The notes below the pieces were generated by a model. That model worked only from the letters and a program-made list of their open reading frames with translations, searched no databases and was not told where the DNA came from. A DNA stretch of 64,000 bases from Tillandsia leiboldiana (Eukaryota > Streptophyta > Magnoliopsida > Poales > Bromeliaceae): NCBI GenBank assembly GCA_029204045.2, contig JAQNDB010000481.1, forward strand, positions 17,864 through 81,863. Reading direction: 5' to 3'. This document shows, piece after piece, positions 34,616-45,420 of the stretch. Made by a program: the position numbers and the translations under genes. How positions within the stretch are numbered: position 1 is the first letter of the stretch; every line of letters starts with the position of its first letter.

Positions 34616-35065
34616 CTAAGGATCAGTCGTGTCCCCTTCGAACGTGGGTGGGTCGTATTTCTTGAAGTCCTTCAAGTTGGCTCGCACCCGATCTCGCTCA
34701 GTCATCACTACCGTCCCCTCCCCCGCGGCGGCGGCAGCCACGGTAGGGGTAGGTGTGACCCCCGTCTCCTCCAGAGTAACCCTGCTGGCTGTCCCCGGCG
34801 CCGGTCCCGTAGTCGCCGCCGGCGGTGGCGCTGTCGGTGGTGCCGCGGCCGGTGCTGTCGGCCCCTGTGGAGGAACCGGGGCGGCCGTCACCGTCGCGGC
34901 CTGCTGCTGTTGCGTCAACTGACGCACGTGATCAGTGAGGTTTGCCAGATTCCCCGCCATCTCCCGCAATTGCTGCCGCAGGAGCTGGTTCTCCGCGGCC
35001 GTCGTCGTCGTCGCATCTGCCTCTGCGTCCCCGGCTGATGATCTAGTACGGGCCATGTCTGTCAC
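34616..35065 (-). pseudogene. E4 gag N-terminal segment
   Basis: Starts at ATG 35065 or, more likely, at the second ATG 35056 (MARTRSS). A coiled-coil-like stretch (ENQLLRQQLREMAGNLANL) is followed by a long Pro/Ala/Thr linker and VRANLKDFKKYDPPTFEGD, the conserved entry into the capsid domain. It ends at TAG 34616-34618, in the same frame as the downstream gag, so a single stop divides the gene. The leader between 35066 and 35254 holds no gene. Confidence 0.85.
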
Positions 35066-35254
35066 ACATCACAAGAGTCAACTTTAGACTACCCTACTAA
35101 CAACAACCATAAAGTGAGAGAAAGGACTCAACATTTCCCCCCCCCCCCTCGGTCACTCGCGTTCTACAGTCCTATGTCCTACCCATTTCATTCATGTGTA
35201 GGCAAGTGAGGGATTCCCACGGATGTCGGCACTAACTGTTGTGATTGAAAGAAC

Positions 35255-35266
35255 TCTCTGATACCA
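35255..35266 (-). other. E4 primer binding site (initiator tRNA-Met)
   Basis: TGGTATCAGAG on the minus strand, eight bases from the LTR end at 35275. The E4 leader between PBS and gag lacks the CTGCAG-loop hairpin of the other elements. Confidence 0.9.
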
Positions 35267-35274
35267 TCTTAATC

Positions 35275-36887
35275 TGTCACGCCCCGGGGGTTTGTTTTAG
35301 CGGAAACGATTTACAAAAGTCAAACATTTGACGTCTAAATTTTTTTTTGATAAAAGAAAACCTCTCTTCCCCGGCGCGTGCCCAGACCCGCCGCATATAC
35401 AGAAACTCTCTGCAAACAGACAGAGTCTCCTCTGTATATGCACGGCGTAGCGTTTAGTACATGTTCCCAACATAAGCAACCATTCAATCACAACAGTCAC
35501 TAACATACAACTAGTACCACAATTTATTAAAACGCATGGCCGATCAATTTGAAAGGATAAATCCACAGTCGTTGAAACGGTGCCTACCCAGCACTCAGGT
35601 TTTGAAAACGTGTTCGAAAGCAGCATAAATCCACAGGGTTTTGAAAACAGTGCCCACACGGCACCTGAGTTTTGAAATTCATTTTCGCAATCCATAAATC
35701 CACAGGGTTTTGAAATCAGTGCCCACACGACACTTAAATTTTTAAAATAGTTTTCGTAGTCTTTTCTTGGGTTTTCTTTTTCTTTTTCTTTCCCAAACGG
35801 CCAACAGAAACAAAAGGAAAGATAAATGCATAAGAGAACAACCGAATAGAGACCATGCCGACATCCACACCGACCCCACGAGGGTATCGAGAACCTCACA
35901 AATAACTACAACGTAAATGAAATGTAAAGATGCAGAAGGAAATACAGTCCAGGGTCCCCAGCAACCCAGAAGCTCCTGCCCCGTCCTCACCGTCGCCTAC
36001 CTCTCCCCCCGTCTGGACCCTGTCACGAAGTGGGAAGTCAGTGACGAATAATAGTAGAGCAGGACAATATAGTAAAACAAACCGTGAAGACAACCGGAGC
36101 AACCACCCTCTCAAGAGGGAAATGATAACCTGTACTCCCGTGTCCTGCAATACCCGGCCACGTCGGACAACTAAACCGACGGCCCATACCGTACCTGCAA
36201 AAACCCGACCACGTCGGACAACTAAACCGACGGGTCGCACTGCTCGCACCTCGGCGCCTCAAACCCCACCACTAATAAGGGGCCCCACTACGTCACCTCG
36301 TGGGTATACACGGGTCATAGACCGCTTTTCCGGAAAAGCGCACCCTTTGCGGTGGCCAAACCGCGGGTGCGCGTGCTGCAGCCTCGAGCAAAGTAACCAT
36401 AACCGCTATCATGTCAGCATCATAATGTATAAAAAAGAGTAAACTATAACCGCCATCATGTATAAACAAGAGTAAGCTATATCTGCTATCATGTATAATC
36501 AAGAGTAAGCTATAACTGCTATCATGTATAATCCAAAGAAAAACGGTAACACGTGTGTTCACAAGTACCCCGCTAACATGTAATATCGAAAGTAAAATGA
36601 CTGCCAAAGACCGACGCTAAACGACACAGTCAAACCCACCTGTCGGTAGTAGCAATCAACGCTCGGCTCCCTCGCGTCCCGGTACGCCCGCACGGACTCC
36701 CACACACACCTGCCGCGAGGAAAGTCAGCACTCAGACTTGGATGAAAAGACACGACAGTCCGCTTGTCCCGGTTTGCGGCTCCCCGCCCGCACACGGGGC
36801 TGGGCGCGTGCCCGGCCCCGTGCGGGTCACCCCCGCACGCGGGGCTGGGCGCGTGCCCGGCCCCGTGCGGGTCACCCCCGCACGCGG
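35275..36887 (-). repeat. E4 5' LTR, first part
   Basis: Matches 27834-29430 at about 99%. Ends within the GC-rich minisatellite with CGCGG (36883-36887), the left TSD of E3; continues at 51682. It repeats the internal features of the 3' LTR: U5 hairpin (35393-35441), triple repeat and palindrome cassette (36323-36370). Confidence 0.95.
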
Positions 36888-37944
36888 TGTAGAATACCGG
36901 GATTTCGGATGGTGCGCCGACCTCGCCAGATGGCGTGGTGCGGAGGAATTGCCTCGGGCATGTTGCTTATGTGTTTACGGATGATGTCGGGTTGATTCGG
37001 ATCAACGCGGAAGCCCCAGCTTGATTCGGAGTTTTCCGGGCTTTATCCGCCGGTAGAGGACTGGTTTCGGGGAAGCCTCGACTTCACAGCGGAGTGCAGA
37101 AAATATTGGAAATACTTGGAACAAGTATACTTTGAGTTTATAGCGGAGTTCGGGAGGTTCCGGACTGACGCGGAAGACCCGAGGGCAAAAAGTGAGTTGG
37201 AGTTGGCAGTTTTGGAGCCGGTTTTTGGGTTGAGCACACCGACTCCATGGTTGAGCTTTTTGAGGAGGAAAAGCTTTGAGCATGTGTATTTTCAGATTAC
37301 AGCGGAGTTCGGGAGGTTCCGGACTGGTGCGGAGGCCCCGAGGGCAAAAAGTGAGTTGAGTGGGGCATTTGATGGATTATTTTATTAATTTAATTAATTT
37401 AATTAAATTGATGGCTTTGACTGTGAGTTATGGTTTATGAAGAAAGATAAATTAGAAGAGTTAAATGTGGGTTTGGTTTAATTGTTTATTTTTATTGCTC
37501 CTTGCCAGCTGCCTTGCAACCCAAGCCTTAATTAGCCAATTCCTTAATTAAGTGAGCCTCCACGTCATCCTTCTCCCCTGCAAGCAAACAGAGGGAATGG
37601 AGGAAAGCAGAGTAAGTGAGAAAGAGAGAAAAAGAAGGAAAAGAAGAAGATGAAGAAGAGAAGGAAAGAGTGGAATGAATGAGATTTGATGGTGGGAACC
37701 TACTGCTAGTCGCCAGGGAGCCGTGGGGAGCGAGCGGCGCGTGTGTCATTTTCTTTGGATGAGGTATTTTCTTTGTAGCTGTTTTGTTGAGAGCTTGTTT
37801 GAGGTTCATCTTTGGTTTCTTTTTAGCTTAAGCTCGGGTTGGTGGTGTTCCTAGACTGTTGTCCTTGGGCTTGGTGTGGCCGCGGGGTGCCGCGTGGGGC
37901 GCGTGAGATCGGGCGCACGGCTGGCGCAGTGGGCACTGCGCGCT

Positions 37945-38090
37945 GGGGCGCCGCGCGCTGGGCAGCTGCGCGCTAGGCGCCGCACAGCGGGGCGCCGCGC
38001 GCTGGGCAGCTGCGCGCTAGGCGCCGCACAGCGGGGCGCCGCGCACCGCACAGCGGGGCGCCGCGCACCGCACAGTGGGGCGCCGCGCAG
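37945..38090 (+). repeat. GC-rich minisatellite in E3 5' LTR
   Basis: Two 44-bp units containing GGGGCGCCGCGCGCTGGGC, then two 22-bp units. The 3' LTR array (48683-48808) has one 22-bp unit fewer. Confidence 0.85.
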
Positions 38091-40546
38091 CGACCGCTGC
38101 GCGTTTGGCCCATGGGCGCCGCGCGGCCAGCGCCAGGGCGCTGCGCGTGGCGCACCTGCGCACTGCGCGGGCGCCAGGGGCGCCGCGCGCAGCAGCGCAG
38201 GCGCTGGGCGCAGCGGCCGCGCGGGGCTGTCCAGGCGCCGCGCGGCAGACTTGTTGCCGCGCGGCAGTCTTGGGCGCCGCGCGGCAAGCGCGCCAACGGC
38301 GCGGGCTGCAGCCGCAGCATGCTGATGAGTGGCTGCGGCTTACGACTCGCGTCGGCGCGCGCGGATTCCGCGGTTGGGTCTGTTTCTTGTCGCCAGCGAC
38401 CGCGGGGTTGCCCGGGTTTCGTGCAGATTTTCTGTGGACCGTTTTTGACTCGGTTTTGTTTCTTTTACTCTCACAGGGCGGCGCCATTTGTGGCGGTTTT
38501 CGACTTGGTGCCGCGCGAAGCTCGGTTCAAGTGCGTGGTAAGGGTTGACAGCTGTGGTCTCGAGGCAATGGAACGAGAAAGAGAAGGAATCCTTATGTGA
38601 GTGTGGAGGGTTGGAGCTTGCAGATTTTTATATGTGAGAGTATGTATTTAATTTGGGTGATTTTTGTGAACAGAATGTGATTCAGTAGGGTGCAAATGGA
38701 TTTATGGGATATTGCGGTTAAGTGAATATTATTTATTAATGTGGTAATTGGAGCTTTTAAGCATACTGTGGGTAATGTGTGTTTGGATTTATTGTGTGTG
38801 TGCTTAGTGCTTGTTGAAGGTTGTGAGAAATTATGTATTATGGGAGCATATGAGTGGCTGTTGCATTGTGGATGAATTAGTGTGTGTGTGCTTTGGAGCT
38901 AGTGGTGTGCATTGGTGGATTTACTTAATGTGATGATTGTGAGCTTATAATTATCTTGTGCTGAGAGTTTATGGGAGCAAATATTTTAGATTGTGCTGAA
39001 GCTTAGTGTGTAAGTGTTGTGGTGGATTTGTTGTGGGCTAATGCTAAGTGTGAGCTGCTGGAGCTCTGTTGTGGACTTTGTGTTGGAGCATTGGTGTGTG
39101 TTGTATGATGGCTGAGGAGCGAGCCGTTTGCGCACAGAATTTTGTGAAGACTCGGGGAAATTTATTCGAGCTTCCAGGGATTTTCCGTGTACGCGGCAGT
39201 GCACATGCGCGCGGCGCGTTTTTCGAGGTTTCGTCTGCTCGAGGTTCCGACACTTCACCGACTTCAGCGTTTGCCTGCGGAAAGCGTTCCAGGTGGGTTG
39301 GAATTTTTCCAAAATTTATGGAATGCCCTTTAATGCTCCTGAATGCATTTTGATCATGTTTATCATGTTACTTTCACCGTTTTTACATCTGATAGTTGCC
39401 TGGAAATTTTTAGAAAATTATTTATAACCCCAGATTATTTTTAGTATACTCCTGTTATCATATGACACTAGGCTGCATGTTCTGTGGACATTATTTTTGC
39501 ATCCTGATCGTTTTAAAAATCGAGAAAGCCCATTTTATGGAAAAACATCATTTTCAAGGTAGTTTTTAAATTATGAGTTCGCCAGAGGTATGGCATTGAT
39601 TCAGGGTGCATTAGACCTCGTGCCTGGGGCCCGAGGGGTCTCCTTTTTGAGTTTTGAGATGAATTATAGTGTCATTTGATATTTGAGCTTCCTTATGAGA
39701 TAGTGAAATTACTCTAGATCATGGGTCGTATTCTGATTTAGTGGTGGAGGTGGTTCTCCCACTTAGCTTCGAGGATTTTGGGGTTCCGGCAGATCGAGTC
39801 GTGGAAGTTTCCCGACTCAGCCATGGTCGTGCATTATCAGATTGAGTCGTTGAGGGTTCTCCGACATAGCTGTAAGAGTGTTCGAGCTATTCGTGTTGAG
39901 TCAAGGTTCTTTTCCGACTGAGTTGTGTTTTCGAGCTTTGGGATACCGATCTGTTTGATCGTGGATTATAGCCTGCATGTGCCGCATATTAAGACAGTGA
40001 GACAGATGTGATACTTGAGTTCGGTGGGGTCGCTCCCCTCGAGCTACGCCCCGGGTGCGATGATGATACCGAGCCTGACGAGGCTACGATGTGGATATGC
40101 GCCTAGTTCATATACTAGTGGTCGCTTGATACCCCTGGCCGAGTTACCATGGGGTCACTTTGTGTGAGATTGAGATAGTCGGTTTAGGACGCCCCACGTA
40201 AATCCCGTCCTCTTGTGGATGCGTGGTAGTGGGCAGGTGCGTTCCTAGACGACAGGCGCAGGCTGGACTTGTAAGACCTGGCTTTTCCGTTACCCTTTCC
40301 GTTATCCCTTTCTTACGACTGTCCGACTGTGGGACAATTTTTAGTGTTTTTCCGGAAAGTCCGTCGGGACTCGCGGACATTTTTAGGCGGAAGGGCTCGC
40401 GAAACGGAGAACGGGGACGCGATCGGTTTCGGATTCCGACTCCCGGTTCTCCCAGAATAAATTTTTGAAGTTCGGACCCCTTTAGACGCCTCGGGATCCG
40501 TGTTGGCAGCCCGCACACCTTTTAAGGTAAACCCTAATTCTTTTAG

Positions 40547-40558
40547 TATATATATATA
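40547..40558 (+). promoter_or_regulatory. TATA box of the solo LTR, with a telo-box just upstream
   Basis: TATATATATATA, followed about 25-30 nt later by the likely transcript start region. AAACCCTAA, the plant telo-box, lies at about 40529-40537 and its complement TTAGGGTT near 40576. Confidence 0.6.
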
Positions 40559-40849
40559 GCCGTGTGGGAAAGAGGATTAGGGTTCCTCTTATTTTCTTTT
40601 GGTGGCCGCCTCTTTTCTTTTTCCTCTTCTTCCTCCCTCGTAGCCGCCGGCAAAGAATAACCAAGCGCACGGGCAAGGGTGGACCGGTGGAGGCAAGCGG
40701 ACGATCCCTCCTTCTCCTCCTCTTTCGCACATCGAGGTGAGTCGGAAACGTTTCCGTTTGGGGGGAATCTCCCTTTCTTTTTTCTTTTATTGGTCACGAG
40801 GAGGGAGGAGGGGGCGGCGCCGTCGCGCATCGCTGCGCGCGGGGCCGGC

Positions 40850-41885
40850 CGCGGGTGGGGCGCCGTGCGGGCAGGTGCCGCGCGGGGTCGCCCCACGCCG
40901 CGGGCAGCGCGCCGCGCGACACTCGGCCGCGCGCGGGGCCGCCCACAAGAGGGGGCGCCCGCGCGGGCTGGTGCCGCGCGGGGCCGCCCCGCACCGCGGG
41001 CAGCGCGCCCCGCGCGGCGCTCGGCCGCGCGGGGCCGCCCGCAAGAGGGGACGCCCGCGCGGGCTGGTGCCGCGCGGGGCCGCCCCGCACCGTGGGCAGC
41101 GCGCCCGCGCGGCGCTCGGCCGCGCGGGGCCGCCCGCAAGAGGGGGGGGCGCCCGCGCGGGCTGGTGCCGCGCGGGGCCGCCCCGCACCGCGGGCAGCGC
41201 GCCCGCGCGGCGCTCGGCCGCGCGGGGCCGCCCGCAAGAGGGGGCGCCCGCGCGGGCTGGTGCCGCGCGGGGCCACCCCGCACCGCGGGCAGCGCGCCCG
41301 CGCGGCGCTCGGCCGCGCGGGGCCGCCCGCAAGAGGGGGGCGCCCGCGCGGGCTGGTGCCGCGCGGGGCCGCCCCGCACTGCGGGCAGCGCGCCCGCGCG
41401 GCGCTCAGCCGCGCGCCCGCGCGGCGCTCAGCCGCGCGGGGCCGCCCGCAAGAGGGGGCGCCCGCACGGGCTGGTGCCGCGCGGGGCCGCCCCGCACCGC
41501 GGGCAGCGCGCCCGCGCGGCGCTCGGCCGCGCGGGGCCGCCCGCAAGAGCGGGGCACCCGCGCGGGGGCCGCCCCGCACCGCGGGCAGCGCGCCCGCGCG
41601 GCGCTCGGCCGCGCGGGGCCGCCCGCAAGAGCGGGGCACCCGCGCGGGCTGGTGCCGCGCGGGGCCGCCCCGCACCGCGGGCAGCGCGCCCGCGCGGCGC
41701 TCAGGAGGGGGGCACCCGCGCGGGCTGGTACCGCGCGGGGTCGCCCCGCTCCGCGAGCAGCGCGCCCGCGCGGCGCCTGGCCGCGCGGGGCCGCCCGCAG
41801 GAGGGGCGCCCGCGCGGGCTGGTGCCGCGCGGGGTCGCCCCGCACCGCAGGAGGGGCGCCCGCGCGGGCTGGTGCCGCGCGGGGC
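40850..41885 (+). repeat. GC-rich minisatellite of about 95-97 bp, about 10 copies (solo LTR)
   Basis: Unit runs from CGCCCGCGCGGGCTGGTGCC to GGGGCCGCCCGCAAGAG. Successive CAAGAG marks lie near 40945, 41042, 41137, 41235, 41332, 41449, 41546 and 41627, so spacing is mostly 95-98 bp with some copies of altered length. The repeats create open frames up to 450 codons on both strands, which are artefacts of base composition. Confidence 0.92.
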
Positions 41886-42413
41886 TGCGCCCAGGCAGAG
41901 TGTCCGTCGCACGGGCCGGTGCTGTGCGAAGAACTCCGCTGCACGCTGTTGGGAGTCGTTGTAAGCTTCGAACTTCTAAGCTTTGACTTGCCCTTGTTCC
42001 TTCAGGAGTGCGGGACGCTGTTGGCGACTGGTGCACAGACGCGGACTGGACGAACGCAGGACGACGCACACAATGTGGGTACCCCTTAGAACCTCTTTAT
42101 GCACAGTTTCGTTGTTGCTATGTTTATTTTGTTGAGGGGTTTGGTGGGTGATGTGGACCTCCGGATTTACGGCTGTCGCGGTAGAAGACCGGGCGGGCAG
42201 TTCGCCCTATCCGAACAAAGGTAGGGTTGTTCGGGGCATACAAGCGTTGGGGGCAGTGATCGACGTGACCTTTCAGAACATCAAAGTTGAACTTGTGGAA
42301 TATTGTTAACTCCGGCAAAGGTTTGTGTTTTATTATCTTTATAGTATGGCGACTATGGGTCGCTGTGGGGACTCTTCCATTGTCTTGGTTTCCGGAGTTA
42401 TGGGAAAAGGGGT

Positions 42414-42691
42414 AAGATCTTAGTAATTGCATGTTTACATTTGCTAACCCTGTTAAAGCCATTGTGGGGATATTTGGTTGCCGAGGCAGGTGCTCGGTCT
42501 GGGTTGCCGAGGATGGTGCTCGGATGAGACTCGAGATTTTGCTACACGCACAAAGATCTTAGTAATTGCATGTTTACATTTGCTAACCCTGTTAAAGCTA
42601 TTGTGGGGATATTTGGTTGCCGAGGCAGGTGCTCGGTCTGGGTTGCCGAGGATGGTGCTCGGATGAGGCTCGAGATTGCTACACGCACACC
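42414..42691 (+). repeat. 139-bp tandem duplication in the solo LTR
   Basis: The segment starting AAGATCTTAGTAATTGCATG at 42414 is repeated from 42553 with a few substitutions and short indels. Confidence 0.9.
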
Positions 42692-42985
42692 CGCGGTTTG
42701 GCCACCGCAAAGGGTGTGCTTTTCCGGAAAAGTGGTACGTTGACCCGTGTACCCCACGCGAAGGTGGCGTTAGGAATGGGGGCCCCCATGGGTGGGGGGT
42801 GTGAGCGGTGATGTCGAGGCAGGTGCTCGGCGGTGGGCATCGGGGAAGGTGCCCGATGTCGTTTTGATACAGGGTGTGGTTATGGTGGATGATGCCGAGG
42901 TGGGTGCTCGGCGGCCGAGGCAGGTGCTCGGTAGGGGTCTCCGAGGCAGGTGCTCGGTGTGGTTGCCGGGGGAGGTGCCCGGTTT
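42479..42985 (+). repeat. Array of CCGAG-N7-CTCGG mini-hairpins in the solo LTR
   Basis: About ten copies of CCGAGGCAGGTGCTCGG and variants lie near 42480, 42501, 42619, 42641, 42812, 42840, 42893, 42915, 42939 and 42966. Each can fold as a 5-bp stem with a 7-nt loop. Two variants (CCGGG ... CCCGG type near 42966, and the CGGG ... CCCG type near 42840) change both arms together. Confidence 0.75.
42685..42732 (+). other. Hairpin plus palindrome cassette in the solo LTR
   Basis: Outer stem GCACACCC / GGGTGTGC, inner stem GCGGT / ACCGC, loop TTGGCC, three-base bulge AAA, then palindrome CTTTTCCGGAAAAG. Same architecture as E4 28882-28929 and 36323-36370. Confidence 0.85.
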
Positions 42986-43696
42986 TGGTTTGCACGAGGT
43001 TCTGCATTATATTGTTTGCACGGGGTTCAGCATTGTATGGTTTGCACATGGTGCTTCATTGTTGGTTGCTCTGGTTTTTATCGTGGTTTGCCTTTCTTTA
43101 GCCCGTATTGTTTTTAATACTGTTTCTGGTCACTGACTCCCCACTCCGTGACAGGTTCACCCAGTCCGTCCGGGGTCGAGCGCTAGGGCACCGGAGAGGC
43201 CGGAAGAGTGCTGTTCTGACTTTGATCGAACTTCAGACACAGTGACCCTTCTTTCCCTTTATCTTTTATTACTCATGTAGTTAGTTGTGGTTTGCGATAC
43301 CCCCGTGGGGTCGAAGTGGATGTTGCCCTTTTTCCTTTTTGAATAATTGAATGAATACTACGTTCTCTCTTACTTGGCCGTTTTGAACGATGAAAAACAA
43401 AGAAAACCGTTTGCGAAAACTACTTTTAAAACGTGGGTGTCGTGTGGGCACCGAGCTTTATAAACCTTGTGGGATTTATGTGTTTGCGAACTGTTTTCAC
43501 AAATGAGGGCATCGTGTGGATGCCGCTTTCAAAACCTTGTGACTATTTATCCTTTCAAAACACCGGCCTCTATGCTCTAAGTGAATGCTAGAATGTCATG
43601 TGAATTGTTTGGTTGTATGTGTACGAGACCCCAACTGATGTGGTTAGAGTTTGTATGTACTACGCCTTGTGAGGCACTTTGTAGTTGAGACGCCGT

Positions 43697-43745
43697 GCAT
43701 GTACAAAGGAGACTCTGCGCGTTTGCAGAGTGAATTTGTGTATGC
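43697..43745 (+). other. U5 hairpin in the solo LTR
   Basis: 11-bp stem GCATGTACAAA / TTTGTGTATGC (two G-U pairs) enclosing ACTCTGC / GCAGAGT. The outer stem differs from E4's at several positions while pairing is kept. Followed by GGCGGGTCTGG. Confidence 0.8.
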
Positions 43746-44483
43746 GGCGGGTCTGGACACGCGCCGGGGAGTATTGTTTTACAAAAAAAAATATATGGCT
43801 GAATCAGGGCCATCGGTGGCTCCTCTTCCGCGCGATTCGAACCCCCGGGGCGTGACAGGACTGAGCCAGTTTTGGCAGTCTTTGAGATTGGGTGTTATGA
43901 GCGGGTGGTTATATATTATGTTCTTAGATGGTTTTTCCTTTGAGCATTGATACTGAGGCATTTTAGCAGTAGCGAGAGTATGCATATCATGTTTATGATA
44001 GAGTTTCCTTTTGAGCTTTATGTTTGAGACATATTAGCTGTAGTTTTCCTTCAGCTTATTTATCTATCTACCTATCTATGTGCATACCTATCTGTTTTGC
44101 CTCCGGTAGACTTAGTGGGCATACCGTGGATATTGGGACGGTACCCACTGAGATCTGCCTTCTGCAGTAGATCTCACACCCGCTGCGGTGACAGGTTGAG
44201 GCAGCTGTTCCGGCTTGGTTCGCGCGGAGACAGCAGATCGAGGTGAGGACGCGGCCGATTAGTTCCTTACCATCATTGAGAGTCTGAGGTAGATGTACCC
44301 GGTGTATTTTATGTTTCCACTTTTGTACTGGACATTCTGTGAGACTTTGTACCTTGAGGATTTCTGTACTAGTGGAGATTTTACTATTCCAGATGTTCAG
44401 TTTTATTCTATAGCTTTTGGTTTTAGTTTCAGCTCTGATACATATTTTTTTGGCTATAGATCTGACTTGCAAGGTAGACGCTT

Positions 44484-44511
44484 CGTCTGTGCGGCAGTTT
44501 CCGTACAGATG
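44484..44511 (+). other. U5 hairpin in E3 5' LTR
   Basis: 11-bp stem CGTCTGTGCGG / CCGTACAGATG with two G-U pairs, loop CAGTTT; next to GGCGGAT. The 3' LTR copy is at 51604-51631. Confidence 0.75.
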
Positions 44512-44569
44512 GCGGATATGTTGGCGAGCCCGGGTCGCAGTTTCGACCCCGGGGCGTGACAGATTTAGG

Positions 44570-44582
44570 TGGTATCAGAGCC
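44570..44582 (+). other. E3 primer binding site (initiator tRNA-Met)
   Basis: TGGTATCAGAGCC, eight bases after the LTR end at 44561. Confidence 0.95.
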
Positions 44583-44742
44583 TAGGAATATAGGTCGTTG
44601 AGGACTTAGTGACCCTAGGCTATTGGTTGGACAGTAGGATGACTGTCGTGAGAGACGTGACTTTAGCGAGAGTACTGATTGAGTTGTACCTCCCCCAGAG
44701 GATTGGGGCGAGTGATCTTACATGTTATTTCTCTAAAGATGA

Positions 44743-44766
44743 TTTTGTTGGCTGCAGACAACATAA
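44743..44766 (+). other. E3 leader hairpin with CTGCAG loop
   Basis: Stem TTTTGTTG / CAACATAA (one mismatch), loop GCTGCAGA, 173 nt downstream of the PBS start. See the E5 and E6 counterparts at 54901 and 59884. Confidence 0.75.
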
Positions 44767-44849
44767 TGCTTTAGTATGGATAACATGTTATAGACTTTCG
44801 CTTGATTGGGTCGAGAGAATTTGGGTCCTAATGTTTATTTTGTTGCAGT

Positions 44850-45420
44850 GGTTTTGGATGCCTCTGAGACGCCGTGCAACGGCGAGGGCGTATTCGACCT
44901 TGGATGAGGAGCCGGAACAACGAAATGCTGTTTGGACAGGCCAGAGAGAGGTCTAAGAGTTACGAGCCCAAGTAGCTAAGACGTTTGAGGCGATGCGGCG
45001 CCAGGAAGAGATCATGGAGCGCGTGATGCGCATGCTTGGACCGAGAGCATCTCCCGGGGTATCGCCAGTAGTACCTCCGGTCGTGACATCGTCGACCTCG
45101 ACCCAGATCGCACTGTGGATAGTGCAGGAGCAGCAAAAGATTGCCGAACGGTTGTGTACCTCATCCAGTTCTATCCCATGCTGATTTCGGGACCGAGTTT
45201 GGAGCCTTGGGAGGCCAAGAACTGGATTCTGATATGGAAAAGTTATCTGAAGATTATTCGCCCAGGTTAGGGATTAGAGGTTGTTTATGTTTGAGAGGGG
45301 ACAGCATCTGGACGGCTATCTCTTTGTGCATTCTCGGCGAGTGCCGACCTTAGATGCAGCGATTGTGCATGTTTGATGGATTGATCGAGAATCAGTGATT
45401 ATGTTCGAGAGGAACCGTGA
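44850..45420 (+). pseudogene. E3 gag remnant
   Basis: MPLRRRATARAYSTLDEEPEQ matches the Gag start MPPRRR... of E5. It is followed after a stop by ELRAQVAKTFEAMRRQEEIMERVMR, the N-terminal coiled-coil region, then a capsid trace (DFGTEFGALGGQELDSDMEKLSEDYS). Stops and frame changes throughout. Confidence 0.7.

Larger units (their letters stand above)
40270..43857 (+). mobile_element. Solo LTR (3.6 kb) in E3 5' LTR
   Basis: Starts TGTAAGACC, ends CCCGGGGCGTGACA, flanked by TSD GGACT (40265-40269 and 43858-43862). The uninterrupted E3 3' LTR at about 50980 confirms the empty site. No PBS, PPT or coding interior, so it arose by recombination between two LTRs of one element. The final 120 bp and several internal blocks resemble the E4 LTR, so it belongs to the same broad group. 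It carries a TATA box, a large minisatellite, a 139-bp duplication and a hairpin array. Confidence 0.93.
36888..44561 (+). repeat. E3 5' LTR (interrupted by a solo LTR)
   Basis: TGTAGAATACC to GGGGCGTGACA. LTR sequence is 36888-40269 and 43863-44561, matching the 3' LTR at 47626-51681. It includes an AT-rich run (37380-37410), a purine-rich tract (37600-37670) and a GC-rich minisatellite (37945-38090). No gene. The 38075-38600 frames of about 160 codons are GC-bias products. Confidence 0.95.

Noticed and set aside
40850..41885. CRISPR-like array (regular repeats)
   Set aside because: Units are contiguous without unique spacers, lie in a plant LTR and have no cas genes nearby.
40543..42089. 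Overlapping frames of 278-450 codons on both strands, rich in Arg, Ala, Gly and Pro
   Set aside because: They coincide with the 95-97-bp GC-rich minisatellite of the solo LTR. Nearly every frame is open because stop codons are AT-rich, and the peptides are pure repeats.
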